The notes beneath the pieces are model-generated. The model worked only from the letters and a program-made list of their open reading frames with translations. It was not told the origin of the DNA and ran no database searches. A stretch of DNA of 64,000 nt from Streptomyces sp. NBC_00162 (GTDB lineage: Bacteria > Actinomycetota > Actinomycetes > Streptomycetales > Streptomycetaceae): positions 5,518,001 through 5,582,000 of the forward strand of contig NZ_CP102509.1 in assembly GCF_024611995.1 (NCBI RefSeq), given 5' to 3'. This document shows positions 17,621 through 26,822 of this stretch, one piece after another (the first letter of the stretch is position 1; the number at the start of each line of letters is the position of its first letter). The position numbers were made by a program, and so were the translations under genes.

Positions 17621-18918
17621 GCGTGCATGCCTTCCGGGACTGCGAACTGCTGGAACGCGATGGACTTCTCGACCTTGTAGTACTCGCGGCCGAGGAGCTC
17701 GCCGATGATGTACGCGTTGCGGTACGCGGCCATGCCCAGGTCGGGCGAGGTGAGGGAGTGGTTGTGGGTCGTGCCGTTCTGGAGGTAGACCCCGCGGCCG
17801 GTGCTGTCGACGCTGTAGTTGCGGGCGGCGTCCAGCCGGCCTCGGCCGTCGAAGTTCAGCCGGTCGCGCACGGGGGCGAGGAACTCCGGGACCGTGTACT
17901 TGTAGCCGGTGGCCAGGACCAGGCCCTCGGAGGCGAGGGAGAAGTCCCGCTCCTGCTCCTCGTGGCGAAGGCCCAGGGTGTACGTGCCCGTGGTGGTGTC
18001 GTAGGCGGTGCTGTTCAGCGAGGTGTTCGTCAGCAGGGTCGTGGGGACCGGGCCCGGCATGGTGATCCTCTTCTGGTAGAGCAGGTCGAAGATGGCGTTG
18101 ATCAGATCGCCGTCGATGCCCTTGAAGAGGTTCTTCTGCTGGGTCTCCAGCCGGTAGCGGGTGTCCTCGGGGAGGGCGTGGAAGTAGTCCACGTACTCGG
18201 GGGAGGTCATCTCCAGCGTCAGCTTCGTGTACTCCAGCGGGAAGAACCGCGGTGAGCGCGTGACCCAGTTGAGCTGGTAGCCGTACACGTCGATCTCGGC
18301 GAGGAGGTCGTAGTAGATCTCGGCGGCGCTCTGGCCCGAGCCGACCAGGGTGATCGACTTCTTCTTCTGGAGCTCTGCCTTGTTCTGCATGTAGGCGGAG
18401 TTGTGCAGGAAGTCGCCGCCGAGACCGGCGCAGGCCTCCGGGACGAAGGGCGGGGTGCCGGTGCCCAGGACCAGGCGGCGGGCCAGGTGGGTCTCGCCCT
18501 TGTCGGTGCGGACCTCGTAGAGACCGGCCTGCTCGTCGTAGGTGACCCCGGTGACGGAGGTGGACCACAGGACGTTGTCGAGGCGGTCGGCGGCCCAGCG
18601 GCAGTAGTCGTTGTACTCGGCCCGCAGGGGGTAGAAGTTCTCCCGGATGTAGAAGGAGTACAGCCGGTCCTGGTCCTTCAGGTAGTTCAGGAAGGAGAAC
18701 GGCGAGGTCGGGTCGGCGAGGGTGACCAGGTCCGACATGAACGGCGTCTGCAGGTGCGCGCCGTCCAGGAACATTCCGGCGTGCCACTCGAAGTGCGGCT
18801 TCGACTCGATGAACAGGCCGTCGAGCTCGTCGATCGGCGCGGTCAGGCAGGCGAGTCCCAGGTTGAAGGGACCGAGGCCGATGCCGATGAAGTCACGGGG
18901 CTTAACGGTGGACGGCAA
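17617..18918 (-). CDS. desB: Cadaverine N-monooxygenase DesB
   Basis: A 433-residue flavin-dependent N-hydroxylating monooxygenase (SidA/IucD/PvdA family) that converts cadaverine to N-hydroxycadaverine with NADPH and O2. The FAD-binding motif [12 protein letters not shown] is near the N-terminus (about 10-21), and the NADPH motif GSGQSAAE is at about 200-207. TTG at 18918 was chosen as start: GGGAG lies six bases before it and the protein then begins right before the FAD motif. It overlaps the end of desA by 17 bp. An upstream TTG at 18954 is the alternative. No ATG or GTG is available there. Confidence 0.93.
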   Translation of the reverse strand: MPSTVKPRDFIGIGLGPFNLGLACLTAPIDELDGLFIESKPHFEWHAGMFLDGAHLQTPFMSDLVTLADPTSPFSFLNYLKDQDRLYSFYIRENFYPLRAEYNDYCRWAADRLDNVLWSTSVTGVTYDEQAGLYEVRTDKGETHLARRLVLGTGTPPFVPEACAGLGGDFLHNSAYMQNKAELQKKKSITLVGSGQSAAEIYYDLLAEIDVYGYQLNWVTRSPRFFPLEYTKLTLEMTSPEYVDYFHALPEDTRYRLETQQKNLFKGIDGDLINAIFDLLYQKRITMPGPVPTTLLTNTSLNSTAYDTTTGTYTLGLRHEEQERDFSLASEGLVLATGYKYTVPEFLAPVRDRLNFDGRGRLDAARNYSVDSTGRGVYLQNGTTHNHSLTSPDLGMAAYRNAYIIGELLGREYYKVEKSIAFQQFAVPEGMHA

Positions 18919-20392
18919 GGGATTCTCCCAGGAACTGCTCGGCGTGTGCGGCAAGAAGGTCGAGGACTGCCGAGATGTCGGCCGTCGTGGTCTGAGGGTT
19001 GAGAAGGGTGAACTTCAGGTACTGGTCCCCGTCCACCTTGGTGCCGGCGACGACGGCCTCACCCGAGGCGAACAGGGCCTTGCGGGCGTGCAGGTTGGCC
19101 TCGTCGACCAGGTCCCCGCGGACATCGCCCTCCGGCACGTAGCGGAAGACGAGGGTGGAGATCTGGGGCTTGACGACGACCTCGAAGCGCGGGTCGGCGT
19201 CGATGATGTCCCAGCCCGCGGCGGCCAGGTCGATGACCTCGTCGAAGAGGGAGCCGACACCGTCGGCGCCCATGACGCGCAGGGTCATCCAGAGCTTGAG
19301 CGCGTCGAAGCGGCGCGTGGTCTGGATGGACTTGTCCACCTGGTTGGGGATGCGCTCCTCGGCCATGCGGCGCGGGTTGAGGTAGTCCGCGTGGTACGTG
19401 GCGTGCTTCAGCGTGTCGCGGTCGCGGACCAGCATGGCGCTGGAACTGACGGGCTGGAAGAACGACTTGTGGTAGTCGACGGTGACGGAGTCGGCGTGCT
19501 CGATGCCGTCGAGGAGGTGCCGGCGGGTGGGGGAGACCAGCAGTCCGCAGCCGTAGGCGGCGTCCACGTGCATCCACGCGGAGTGCTCGGCGGTCAGGCG
19601 GGCGATCTCGGGGAGCGGGTCGATGGACCCGAAGTCGGTGGTGCCGGCGGTGGCGACGACGGCCATCGGGAAGAGGCCCTCGGTGGCGCACTCCTCGAGC
19701 TCCAGGGCGAGCACCGCGGTGTCCATCCGGCGGTTGCGGTCGACCGGGACGGCGATGACGGCCTCGTAGCCGAGTCCGAGCATGGCGGCCGACTTCTTCA
19801 CGCTGAAGTGGCTGGCCTCGGAGGTGAAGATGCGCAGCTTGGGGAGGACCTCGGACTTCGCCAGCTCGCGCCCCTCGTCCAGCGCGCGCTTCATCACGAT
19901 GCGGCAGGCCTCGTCGCGGGCCAGCAGCAGGGCGTGGAAGTTGGACTGGCTGCCGCCGGAGGTGAAGATGCCGTCCGCGTCGGGGCCGAGGCCGATGCGC
20001 TGCGCGGTCCAGTCGATGAGGCGGCGCTCGATGAGCGTTCCGCCGATGGACTGGTCCCAGGTGTCGAGGGAGGAGTTGACGGCCGAGATGATCGCCTCGC
20101 CGAGCACCGCCGGGATGACGACCGGGCAGTTGAGGTGGCCCAGGTAGCGCGGGTGGTGGAAGTACACCGCGTCGCGAAGGTAGACGTCCTCCAGCTCGTC
20201 CAGGACGGCGGCCGGGTCCTCGAGCGGCTTGTCCAGGTCGATCCCGTTGATGACCGGGGCGAGTTCGGCGACGGAAATACCGGTGTGGGGCCGTTCCGTG
20301 GTCGCGAGTTTGGCGGCGACACGTTCGACGCCCTCGGTGACGGAGCGCCGGTAGAGGTCCGCGGTCGTCTCGTTCAGCAGATGCGAGCGCAT
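18902..20392 (-). CDS. desA: Lysine decarboxylase DesA
   Basis: A 496-residue PLP-dependent group II decarboxylase producing cadaverine, the first step of desferrioxamine synthesis. The PLP lysine is K309 in DYHKSFFQP, and the cofactor-stacking region HVDAAYG is at about 275-281. The ATG at 20392 has GGAGG seven bases upstream; an adjacent TTG is less likely. It is the first gene of desABCD and lies 46 bp downstream of a 19-bp iron box, so it should be expressed when iron is low. Confidence 0.97.
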   Translation of the reverse strand: MRSHLLNETTADLYRRSVTEGVERVAAKLATTERPHTGISVAELAPVINGIDLDKPLEDPAAVLDELEDVYLRDAVYFHHPRYLGHLNCPVVIPAVLGEAIISAVNSSLDTWDQSIGGTLIERRLIDWTAQRIGLGPDADGIFTSGGSQSNFHALLLARDEACRIVMKRALDEGRELAKSEVLPKLRIFTSEASHFSVKKSAAMLGLGYEAVIAVPVDRNRRMDTAVLALELEECATEGLFPMAVVATAGTTDFGSIDPLPEIARLTAEHSAWMHVDAAYGCGLLVSPTRRHLLDGIEHADSVTVDYHKSFFQPVSSSAMLVRDRDTLKHATYHADYLNPRRMAEERIPNQVDKSIQTTRRFDALKLWMTLRVMGADGVGSLFDEVIDLAAAGWDIIDADPRFEVVVKPQISTLVFRYVPEGDVRGDLVDEANLHARKALFASGEAVVAGTKVDGDQYLKFTLLNPQTTTADISAVLDLLAAHAEQFLGESLAVHR

Positions 20393-20437
20393 CAACTTTC
20401 CTCCGGGCAGGGGGAGAAGGGGGGTGGGGTGTGTTGC

Positions 20438-20456
20438 TTAGGTTAGCCTAACCTAA
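20438..20456. promoter_or_regulatory. Iron box (DmdR1/IdeR operator) of desABCD
   Basis: TTAGGTTAGCCTAACCTAA is a perfect 19-bp inverted repeat with a central C, matching the DtxR-family iron-box consensus. It lies 46 bp before the desA ATG. Fe(II)-DmdR1 should repress here. Confidence 0.95.
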
Positions 20457-20472
20457 GTTTCAAGCCAAATGG

Positions 20473-20505
20473 AGATGGGCCCCGGCCGGAAGCCGGGGCC
20501 CATCT
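20473..20505 (-). terminator. Terminator of the desE-desF operon
   Basis: AGATGGGCCCCGGC at 20473-20486 pairs perfectly with GCCGGGGCCCATCT at 20492-20505. It starts 31 bp after the desF stop and insulates the desA promoter. Confidence 0.88.
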
Positions 20506-20535
20506 CTGAAGTTCCCTGTGACGTACGGGGGTTGG

Positions 20536-21435
20536 CTACAGCTCGGAAGCGGGGTCCTCACTGGGGGCCTTGCCCGCGTACGCCTCGGCGAGGAGCTGCT
20601 CCTCGCTCGCGCCGAGCCGCCAGTAGCCGGTGAAACTCACCGAGCGGCGGTCGACGGATCGTTCCTGCACGAAGTGGCGGCGCGTCGCGCGCACGGTGCC
20701 CGCCTCGCCCGCCAGCCACACGTACGGGGCTTCGGCGGCAAGCGACCCGGCCGAGCGCAGCGCGCCCAGCACCTGCTCGGTGCGCTCCCGGCCGTCGCCC
20801 TCGCGGACGATCCAGGTGATGTCCGCTTCGGCGAGCGTCGACAGCGCGAGCCGGTCGTCCTCGTGCGGGACCTCGAACCAGGCGCGGACCCGGGTCCCGG
20901 CCGGCAGCCGGTCCAGGATCGCGGCCGCGGCCGGCAGGGCGGTCTCGTCCGCGTACATCCAGACCGCGTCGGCGCCCGCCGGCCGGCGGAAACGTACGGA
21001 CTTGTTCTCCGCGACGGCCGGGCCGATCGCCAGGATCCGGCGGCCGGTCACCGCCCGGCCCGCCCAGTGGGAGGCGGGGCTCGAGTCCCCGTGCAGGACG
21101 AAGTCGATGTCGACCTCGTCCACGCCCTCGGCCGTACGGCGCTGTTCGCGCACGGTGTAGGAGCGCATCACCGGCCGTTCCTCGTCCGGCATCCCGCGCC
21201 AGGCGGCGAACCAGGTGTCCTCGTCCGTGGACGGGAGCACGGTGTGCTCCTGGCCGGACGGGGGCAGGAAGAGGGACAGGCTCTGGTCGAAGCCGCCCGA
21301 GCGGAAGTCCGCGAGGGACTCGCCGCCGAACGTGACCCGCAGGAACGAGTGGCCGAGGCGGCGCGTGCGGAGCACGTCGAGCGCGAAGAATCGGAAGTGC
21401 GCGACGGCCGGGACGTCGGACGCGGTGACGGTCAT
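20536..21435 (-). CDS. desF: Siderophore-interacting FAD reductase (DesF)
   Basis: A 299-residue cytoplasmic SIP/ViuB-family flavoprotein that reduces ferric siderophore to release Fe(II). The ferredoxin-reductase-like barrel has the flavin motif RSYTVRE at about residues 90-96. The C-terminal part carries the SIP domain (WMYADETALPAA at about 158-169, and the GYWRLGASEEQL end). It starts 41 bp after desE on the same strand, so the two are one iron-regulated operon for ferrioxamine uptake and reduction. AdoMet-like or heme motifs are absent. Confidence 0.93.
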   Translation of the reverse strand: MTVTASDVPAVAHFRFFALDVLRTRRLGHSFLRVTFGGESLADFRSGGFDQSLSLFLPPSGQEHTVLPSTDEDTWFAAWRGMPDEERPVMRSYTVREQRRTAEGVDEVDIDFVLHGDSSPASHWAGRAVTGRRILAIGPAVAENKSVRFRRPAGADAVWMYADETALPAAAAILDRLPAGTRVRAWFEVPHEDDRLALSTLAEADITWIVREGDGRERTEQVLGALRSAGSLAAEAPYVWLAGEAGTVRATRRHFVQERSVDRRSVSFTGYWRLGASEEQLLAEAYAGKAPSEDPASEL

Positions 21436-21476
21436 GCGGAGAGTCCCCCCTGGGATTCAGCCGGAAGGAAAGGCGG

Positions 21477-22514
21477 TCAGCTGACCTTCTTGGCGTTCTG
21501 GATGGCCTTCGCGAGCTCCTCGAGGATCGTGGCGCACTTGTCGTACGAGTAGATCGGCTCGGTGACGCGCGGGGTGATCTGGCCGGCCTTGACCGCCGGG
21601 AGCTCGGCCCAGGTGGCCTTCGCCTTCAGGTCCTCCGGCTGCAGGGTGCCGGTGCGGTTGTCGAGCAGGACGACGTCGGCCTTGTACTTGCCGGCGTTCT
21701 CCCAGCTGAGGCTCTCGAAGAAGCCGCCCTCGTCCAGCTTCTCGGGCGTGACGAACTCGACGCCGAGCTGCTTGAAGTACTTCAGGTCGGCCGAGGTGTC
21801 CGGGGTGGAGACGTAGAACAGGTCGGCGGAGCCGGAGCCGACGAGGACCTTGACGCCCGGGTTGGCCTTGGTGGCCGCGCGGACCTTCCCGGCGGCCGAC
21901 TCGAAGCGGGCCTTCGCGTCGACGGTGTTCTTGGCGTTCATGTCGGCGCCGAGGGACTTGGCGAGCTCCGCGGTGCGCTCCAGCGCCTTGTCCAGGGTGG
22001 CGTCGCCGCCCACGGAGATGGCGGCGGCCGGGGCCAGCTGCAGGATCTTGTCCTTGGAGGCCTCGGGCACGTACCAGTAGGTGCCGTCCCAGGTGTTGGT
22101 GACGAGCAGGTCGGGCTGGAGGGCCGCGTACTTCTCGACGTTGAACTCGTCGTAGACGTTGCCGATGATCTCGACCTTGGAGATGTCCATCGAGCCGGCC
22201 TGGACGTCGGGCTTGCCGTCGGCGGTCTTGGTCGGGCCGAACACGCCCTTGACCGGGATGCCGTAGTCGTACAGCGCGGCGGCGGTGCCGGTGAAGGCGA
22301 CGATGTTCTTCGGCTTCGCCTTGGTGCTGACGTCCTTGCCGAGGTCGTCCTTGAAGGTCCAGGGGCCCGACGCCGCGGCGCCCTTGTCCGCTCCGCCGTC
22401 GCCCTTCGCCGAATCGGTGCCGCCGCACGCGGCCAGTGCCGCGACGAGGCCGAGGGCGCCGCCGGCCGCGATGAATCCGCGACGGGTGAAGGAGGAGGTT
22501 CGGGACTTGGGCAT
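21477..22514 (-). CDS. desE: Ferrioxamine-binding lipoprotein DesE
   Basis: A 345-residue siderophore-binding protein (FecB/FhuD class) of an ABC importer. Twin arginines (TRRGFIAAGG) precede the hydrophobic stretch and a lipobox LAAC at about 27-30, so it is probably a Tat-exported lipoprotein. The mature part is a two-lobed binding fold with a long connecting helix. No permease or ATPase genes are adjacent; they must be elsewhere. The iron box at 22566-22582 lies 51 bp before the start. Confidence 0.94.
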   Translation of the reverse strand: MPKSRTSSFTRRGFIAAGGALGLVAALAACGGTDSAKGDGGADKGAAASGPWTFKDDLGKDVSTKAKPKNIVAFTGTAAALYDYGIPVKGVFGPTKTADGKPDVQAGSMDISKVEIIGNVYDEFNVEKYAALQPDLLVTNTWDGTYWYVPEASKDKILQLAPAAAISVGGDATLDKALERTAELAKSLGADMNAKNTVDAKARFESAAGKVRAATKANPGVKVLVGSGSADLFYVSTPDTSADLKYFKQLGVEFVTPEKLDEGGFFESLSWENAGKYKADVVLLDNRTGTLQPEDLKAKATWAELPAVKAGQITPRVTEPIYSYDKCATILEELAKAIQNAKKVS

Positions 22515-22565
22515 GTCGATGTCCGATTTCGTGCGTGCCGGGCGGCCACTGAGCCGTTCGGAGGG

Positions 22566-22582
22566 AAGGTTAGCCTAACCTT
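22566..22582. promoter_or_regulatory. Iron box of desE-desF
   Basis: AAGGTTAGCCTAACCTT is a 17-bp perfect inverted repeat around C, with the same core TTAGCCTAA as the desA box. It lies 51 bp upstream of the desE ATG. Confidence 0.93.
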
Positions 22583-22597
22583 GGCCGAAAACGGTAA

Positions 22598-22625
22598 GGG
22601 GGCCCTAAGTTTTCTTAGGACCCCC
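22598..22625 (-). terminator. Terminator after the acyl-CoA dehydrogenase operon
   Basis: GGGGGCCCTAAG pairs with CTTAGGACCCCC (one wobble) around a TTTT loop, 20 bp after the dehydrogenase stop. Confidence 0.8.
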
Positions 22626-22645
22626 GGCACACGAGCGGACTGCGA

Positions 22646-23806
22646 CTAGGCGGAGAAGCCCAGTTCGCGGGCGATGAGCATGCGCTGGACCTCGCTGGTG
22701 CCCTCGCCGATCTCCAGGATCTTCGAATCCCGCCACATGCGCGCCACCGGGTACTCGTTCATGAACCCGTAGCCGCCGTGGATCTGGGTGGCCTCACGGG
22801 CGTTGTCCACGGCGACCGTGGAGGAGTACAGCTTTGCGATCGCCGCCTCCTTCTTGAACGACTCCCCGCGGACCAGCCGGGAAGCGGCGTCGCGCCATCC
22901 GATGCGGGCCATGTGGGCGCGCATCTCCATGTCGGCGAGCTTGAACTGGATGGCCTGGTTGTCGCCGATGGCCTTGCCGAAGGCGTGCCGCTCCTTCGCG
23001 TACTTCACCGACTCGTCCACACAGCCCTGGGCCAGGCCCGTCGCCAGCGCGGAGATGGCGATCCGGCCCTCGTCGAGGATCCGCAGGAACTGCGCGTAGC
23101 CGCGGCCCTCTTCGCCGACCAGGTTGGCGAGGGGGACCCGTACGCCGTCGAAGGACAGCTCGCGGGTGTCCGAGGCGTTCCAGCCCACCTTGGAGTAGGG
23201 GGCGGCCACGGTGAAGCCCGGGGTGCCGGACGGGACGATGATCGAGGAGATCTCCGGGCGGCCGTCCGCCTTGCGGCCCGTCACGGCCGTGACCGTGACC
23301 AGACCGGTGATGTCCGTACCGGAGTTGGTGATGAAGCACTTCGAGCCGTTGATGACCCACTCGTCGCCGTCGCGGACGGCGGTGGTGCGGGTGCCGCCGG
23401 CGTCGCTTCCGGCGCCCGGCTCGGTCAGGCCGAAGGCACCCAGGATCTCGCCGGAGCACATCTTCGGCAGCCACTCCCGCTTCTGCTCCTCGGTACCGAA
23501 GAGGTAGAGGGGCATGGCGCCCAGGGAGACCCCGGCCTCCAGGGTGATGGCGACCGAGGAGTCGACGCGGGCCAGCTCCTCCAGGGCGATGCCGAGGGCG
23601 AGGTAGTCGCCGCCCATGCCGCCGTACTCCTCCGGGAAGGGCAGGCCGAACAGGCCCATGCGGCCCATCTCGGCGACGATCTCGTACGGGAACTCGTGCC
23701 GCTCGTACAGGTCGCCGATCTTGGGCGCGACGACGTCGTGCGCGAACGCCTCGACGGTACGGCGGAGTTCCTCGTGCTCGGGGGTGAGCCGGTGGTCGAG
23801 GGACAT
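22646..23806 (-). CDS. acdH: Acyl-CoA dehydrogenase AcdH (branched/short-chain)
   Basis: A 386-residue FAD-dependent dehydrogenase of normal family length. The N-terminal helical domain is about 8-118, the beta domain about 122-215 (FGLTEPGAGSDAGGT at the flavin) and the C-terminal domain about 230-380. The segment EIGEGTSE near residue 370 retains the glutamate used as catalytic base in medium/short-chain enzymes. It is the last gene of the carboxylase-HMG-CoA lyase operon, seven bases after the lyase stop, so isovaleryl-CoA or a related branched acyl-CoA is the likely substrate. I recall the S. coelicolor orthologue being linked to valine and branched-chain catabolism. Confidence 0.93.
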   Translation of the reverse strand: MSLDHRLTPEHEELRRTVEAFAHDVVAPKIGDLYERHEFPYEIVAEMGRMGLFGLPFPEEYGGMGGDYLALGIALEELARVDSSVAITLEAGVSLGAMPLYLFGTEEQKREWLPKMCSGEILGAFGLTEPGAGSDAGGTRTTAVRDGDEWVINGSKCFITNSGTDITGLVTVTAVTGRKADGRPEISSIIVPSGTPGFTVAAPYSKVGWNASDTRELSFDGVRVPLANLVGEEGRGYAQFLRILDEGRIAISALATGLAQGCVDESVKYAKERHAFGKAIGDNQAIQFKLADMEMRAHMARIGWRDAASRLVRGESFKKEAAIAKLYSSTVAVDNAREATQIHGGYGFMNEYPVARMWRDSKILEIGEGTSEVQRMLIARELGFSA

Positions 23807-23813
23807 GTCTTCG

Positions 23814-24746
23814 TTACTCCTTGTGGGAGAGGGCGCGGACGGTACGGGAGGGGCTGGGTCGCCCCAGCTGTTCGGCCATCCACACGCTCGTGGCGGTGAG
23901 GGCGGCCAGATCGACACCGGTCTCGATGCCGAGGCCGTCGAGCATCCACACCAGGTCCTCGGTGGCGAGGTTGCCGGTGGCGCTCTTCGCGTACGGGCAT
24001 CCGCCGAGGCCGCCTGCGGAGGCGTCGACGGTGGTCACGCCGTGCTGGAGCGCGGCGAGGGTGTTGGACAGGGCCTGGCCGTAGGTGTCGTGGAAGTGCA
24101 CGCCGATCCGGTCGGTGCCGACGCCCGCCTCGCCCAGGCCGCTCAGCAGTTCCTGGACGTGGCCGGGGGTGGCGACGCCGATGGTGTCGCCGAGGCTCAG
24201 CTCGTCGCAGCCGAGGTCGAACAGGGCCTTGGCGACGCGGACCACCTGGTGGACCGGTACGGGGCCCTCCCAGGGGTCGCCGAAGCACATCGAGAGGTAG
24301 CCGCGGACGTGGGCCTTTTCCTGCTTGGCGCGGGCCACGACGGGCTCGAACATGGCGAGGGACTCGGCGACGGTGCGGTTGAGGTTGCGGGAGGCGAAGG
24401 TCTCGGTGGCCGAGCCGAAGACGGCGATGCGGGTGGCCCCGAGGGCGAGCGCGCGGTCCAGGCCGCGCTCGTTGGGCACGAGCACGGGCAGCGCCGCGTC
24501 GACGTCGGCGAGCAGCGGGAAGAGCTGCTCGGCGTCGGCGAGCTGCGGAACCCACTTCGGGTGGACGAAGCTGGTGGCCTCGATGGTGGTGAGGCCGGCG
24601 GCGGCCAGCCGGTGGATGAACTCGGCCTTGACGGCGGTGGGGACGGCCGTCTTCTCGTTCTGCAGCCCGTCGCGGGCGCCGACCTCGTGGATCCGGACCC
24701 GGGCCGGCAGGCCGGGGGCCGGGACGGTCATGGGCAGGCCGTTCAT
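23814..24746 (-). CDS. Hydroxymethylglutaryl-CoA lyase
   Basis: A 310-residue HMGL-like TIM-barrel enzyme splitting HMG-CoA into acetoacetate and acetyl-CoA, the last step of leucine catabolism. Visible motifs: VGARDGLQNE at about 22-31 (metal Asp), HFHDTYGQAL at about 218-227 (metal His pair), and the signature loop GGLGGCPYA at about 245-253 with the catalytic Cys. The ATG at 24746 overlaps the carboxylase stop by four bases and has GGAGG seven bases upstream. A later ATG at 24731 is possible but less well placed. Confidence 0.96.
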   Translation of the reverse strand: MNGLPMTVPAPGLPARVRIHEVGARDGLQNEKTAVPTAVKAEFIHRLAAAGLTTIEATSFVHPKWVPQLADAEQLFPLLADVDAALPVLVPNERGLDRALALGATRIAVFGSATETFASRNLNRTVAESLAMFEPVVARAKQEKAHVRGYLSMCFGDPWEGPVPVHQVVRVAKALFDLGCDELSLGDTIGVATPGHVQELLSGLGEAGVGTDRIGVHFHDTYGQALSNTLAALQHGVTTVDASAGGLGGCPYAKSATGNLATEDLVWMLDGLGIETGVDLAALTATSVWMAEQLGRPSPSRTVRALSHKE

Positions 24747-26806
24747 CCGGTCGCCTCCTCTTCCGTTTCCGGGGTGACGACGGCCAGGACCTGGTCCATG
24801 GCGACGGTCGCGCCGGGGGTGACGTCGAGTTCGGTGACGGTCCCGGCGTGCGGGGCGGAGATGACGTGCTCCATCTTCATCGCCTCGACGACCAGGAGGC
24901 TCTGGCCGGCGGCCACCTTGTCCCCGACGGCCACCTTGACGACGGTGACGGTGCCGGGCATGGGGGCGGCGAGGGTGTCGGCGCCTCCCCTCGAGGCCCC
25001 GCTCAGGGATGCGGCCACCGGGTCGTGGCTCTGGACGTGCCAGCTGTCCGCGTCGCGCCCGAGCCAGACCCCGTCCGGGGAGGCGGCGTAGGCGAAGCGG
25101 TGGGTGACGCCGTCGAGTTCGACGGTGACGGTGTCGGTGGTGCGGGCCACGATCCGGCCGCGGGCCGGTGCGCCGGGGCTCTGCCCCAGACCCCGCGCCT
25201 CAATCGCCGGCGAGGCTGAATCTGCGTCGGCGGGGTCGGAAACGAGCAGCTCTGATGCGGCTCCGTGAGGCCGGGTGCGGACCTGCACCGGATCCTGGCC
25301 CGGGAGGCGGAAGTGCTGCACGGTCCAGGCCGGGGTGCCGCCCAGGCGCCAGCCGTTGGGGACGTCGAAGGGGTCGACCCACCCCTGCGCCTGCGCAGGG
25401 GTGTCGGTTAGCAGGGCCGCCGCCGCGTACACCTCCGGCGGGACCCCCTCCGGGAGGAGGGACGGGAGGTCGCGCTCGACCAGGCCCGTGTCCAGGTCGC
25501 CTGAGACCACGTCCGGGTGGGCCAGCAGGCGACGCAGGAAACCGGCGTTGGTCTGGACGCCCAGGATCACCGTGTCCGCGAGGGCGCTCCGCAGCACCCG
25601 CAGGGCCGCCGCGCGGTCGGGACCGTACGCGATGACCTTCGACAGCATCGGGTCGTACGTGGAGCCCACCGGGACGCCCGCCGTCAGGCCGGAGTCCGTG
25701 CGGACCGGACCGCCCGACGGCTCGGACAGGGCGAGGACCGTGCCACCGGAGGGCAGGAACCCCCGCGCCGGGTCCTCCGCGCAGACGCGGGCCTCGATCG
25801 CGTGGCCCGTCAGCCGGACCTCCGACTGGTCGAAGCCCAGCCGTTCGCCCGCCGCCACCCGGAGCTGGAGCTCCACCAGGTCCAGGCCGGTGATCAGCTC
25901 CGTCACCGGGTGCTCGACCTGGAGGCGGGTGTTCATCTCCATGAAGTAGTACGAGGAGGGGTCCCTGCCGGGGACGATGAACTCCACCGTGCCCGCGCCG
26001 ACGTACCCGCACGAGCGGGCCGCCTCCACCGCCGCCGCGCCCATCGCGGCGCGGGTCTTCTCGTCCAGCAGGACCGACGGCGCCTCCTCGATCACCTTCT
26101 GGTGGCGCCGCTGGAGCGAGCACTCGCGCTCGCCCAGGTGGACCACGTTCCCGTGGGAGTCGGCGAGGACCTGGATCTCGATGTGCCGGGGCCGGTCGAT
26201 CCACCGCTCGACCAGGAGCGTGTCGTCGCCGAAGGAGGATCGGGCCTCGCGGCGGGCCGCCGCGATCTCCTCGGCCAGTACGGCCGGGTCGCGCACCAGC
26301 CGCATGCCCTTGCCGCCGCCGCCCGCCGAGGGCTTGAGCAGGACCGGCATGCCGATCTCCTCGGCGGCCGCGACCAGTTCGGCGTCCGACAGTCCGCTTC
26401 CGGAGGAGCCGGGGACCACGGGCACGCCCGCCGCCTTCACCGTCTCCTTGGCCCGGATCTTGTCGCCCATCAGGGAGATGGCCGAGGCCGGGGGGCCGAT
26501 GAAGGCGAGACCGGCTTCCGCGCACGCCGCCGCGAAGGCCGCGTTCTCCGCGAGGAAGCCGTAGCCCGGGTGGACCGCCTCGGCGCCCGTCCGCCGCGCG
26601 GCATCCAGCAGCCGCTCCACCGACAGGTAGCTCTCGGCGGCCGCCGCCGGGCCGATCCGGACGGCCGTGTCGGCCTCCCGTACGTGGCGGGCGTCGGCGT
26701 CCGCGTCGCTGAAGACGGCCACCGACCGCACGCCGAGCTGCCGCAGCGTACGGATGACCCGGACCGCGATCTCGCCCCGGTTGGCGACCAGAACAGTGCT
26801 GAACAT
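24743..26806 (-). CDS. Acyl-CoA carboxylase alpha subunit (biotin carboxylase + BCCP), repeat-bearing
   Basis: A 687-residue biotin-dependent subunit. The biotin carboxylase domain is at about 1-445: ANRGEIAVRV start, ATP-grasp loop GGGGKGMR at about 163-170, and MNTRLQVEHPVTE at about 288-300. A linker/BT region follows, then a C-terminal biotinyl domain with EAMKMEH. With the beta subunit it should carboxylate methylcrotonyl-CoA. The ATG at 26806 begins MFSTVLVANRG; a GTG at 26821 is an alternative. Odd: the linker contains a half copy of the local palindromic repeat (25175-25218), translated as SPAIEARGLGQSPG at about residues 529-542, in frame. It probably adds a flexible peptide between domains. 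Confidence 0.95.
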   Translation of the reverse strand: MFSTVLVANRGEIAVRVIRTLRQLGVRSVAVFSDADADARHVREADTAVRIGPAAAAESYLSVERLLDAARRTGAEAVHPGYGFLAENAAFAAACAEAGLAFIGPPASAISLMGDKIRAKETVKAAGVPVVPGSSGSGLSDAELVAAAEEIGMPVLLKPSAGGGGKGMRLVRDPAVLAEEIAAARREARSSFGDDTLLVERWIDRPRHIEIQVLADSHGNVVHLGERECSLQRRHQKVIEEAPSVLLDEKTRAAMGAAAVEAARSCGYVGAGTVEFIVPGRDPSSYYFMEMNTRLQVEHPVTELITGLDLVELQLRVAAGERLGFDQSEVRLTGHAIEARVCAEDPARGFLPSGGTVLALSEPSGGPVRTDSGLTAGVPVGSTYDPMLSKVIAYGPDRAAALRVLRSALADTVILGVQTNAGFLRRLLAHPDVVSGDLDTGLVERDLPSLLPEGVPPEVYAAAALLTDTPAQAQGWVDPFDVPNGWRLGGTPAWTVQHFRLPGQDPVQVRTRPHGAASELLVSDPADADSASPAIEARGLGQSPGAPARGRIVARTTDTVTVELDGVTHRFAYAASPDGVWLGRDADSWHVQSHDPVAASLSGASRGGADTLAAPMPGTVTVVKVAVGDKVAAGQSLLVVEAMKMEHVISAPHAGTVTELDVTPGATVAMDQVLAVVTPETEEEATG
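25175..25218. repeat. Half copy of the palindromic repeat inside the carboxylase gene
   Basis: GGGGCTCTGCCCCAGACCCC and the following GCGCCTCAATCGCCGGCG match one arm of the 15070-15189 element with only a few substitutions. The opposite arm is absent. It lies in the interdomain linker and leaves the frame open. Confidence 0.85.
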
Positions 26807-26822
26807 CAGTGAGGTCCTCACG

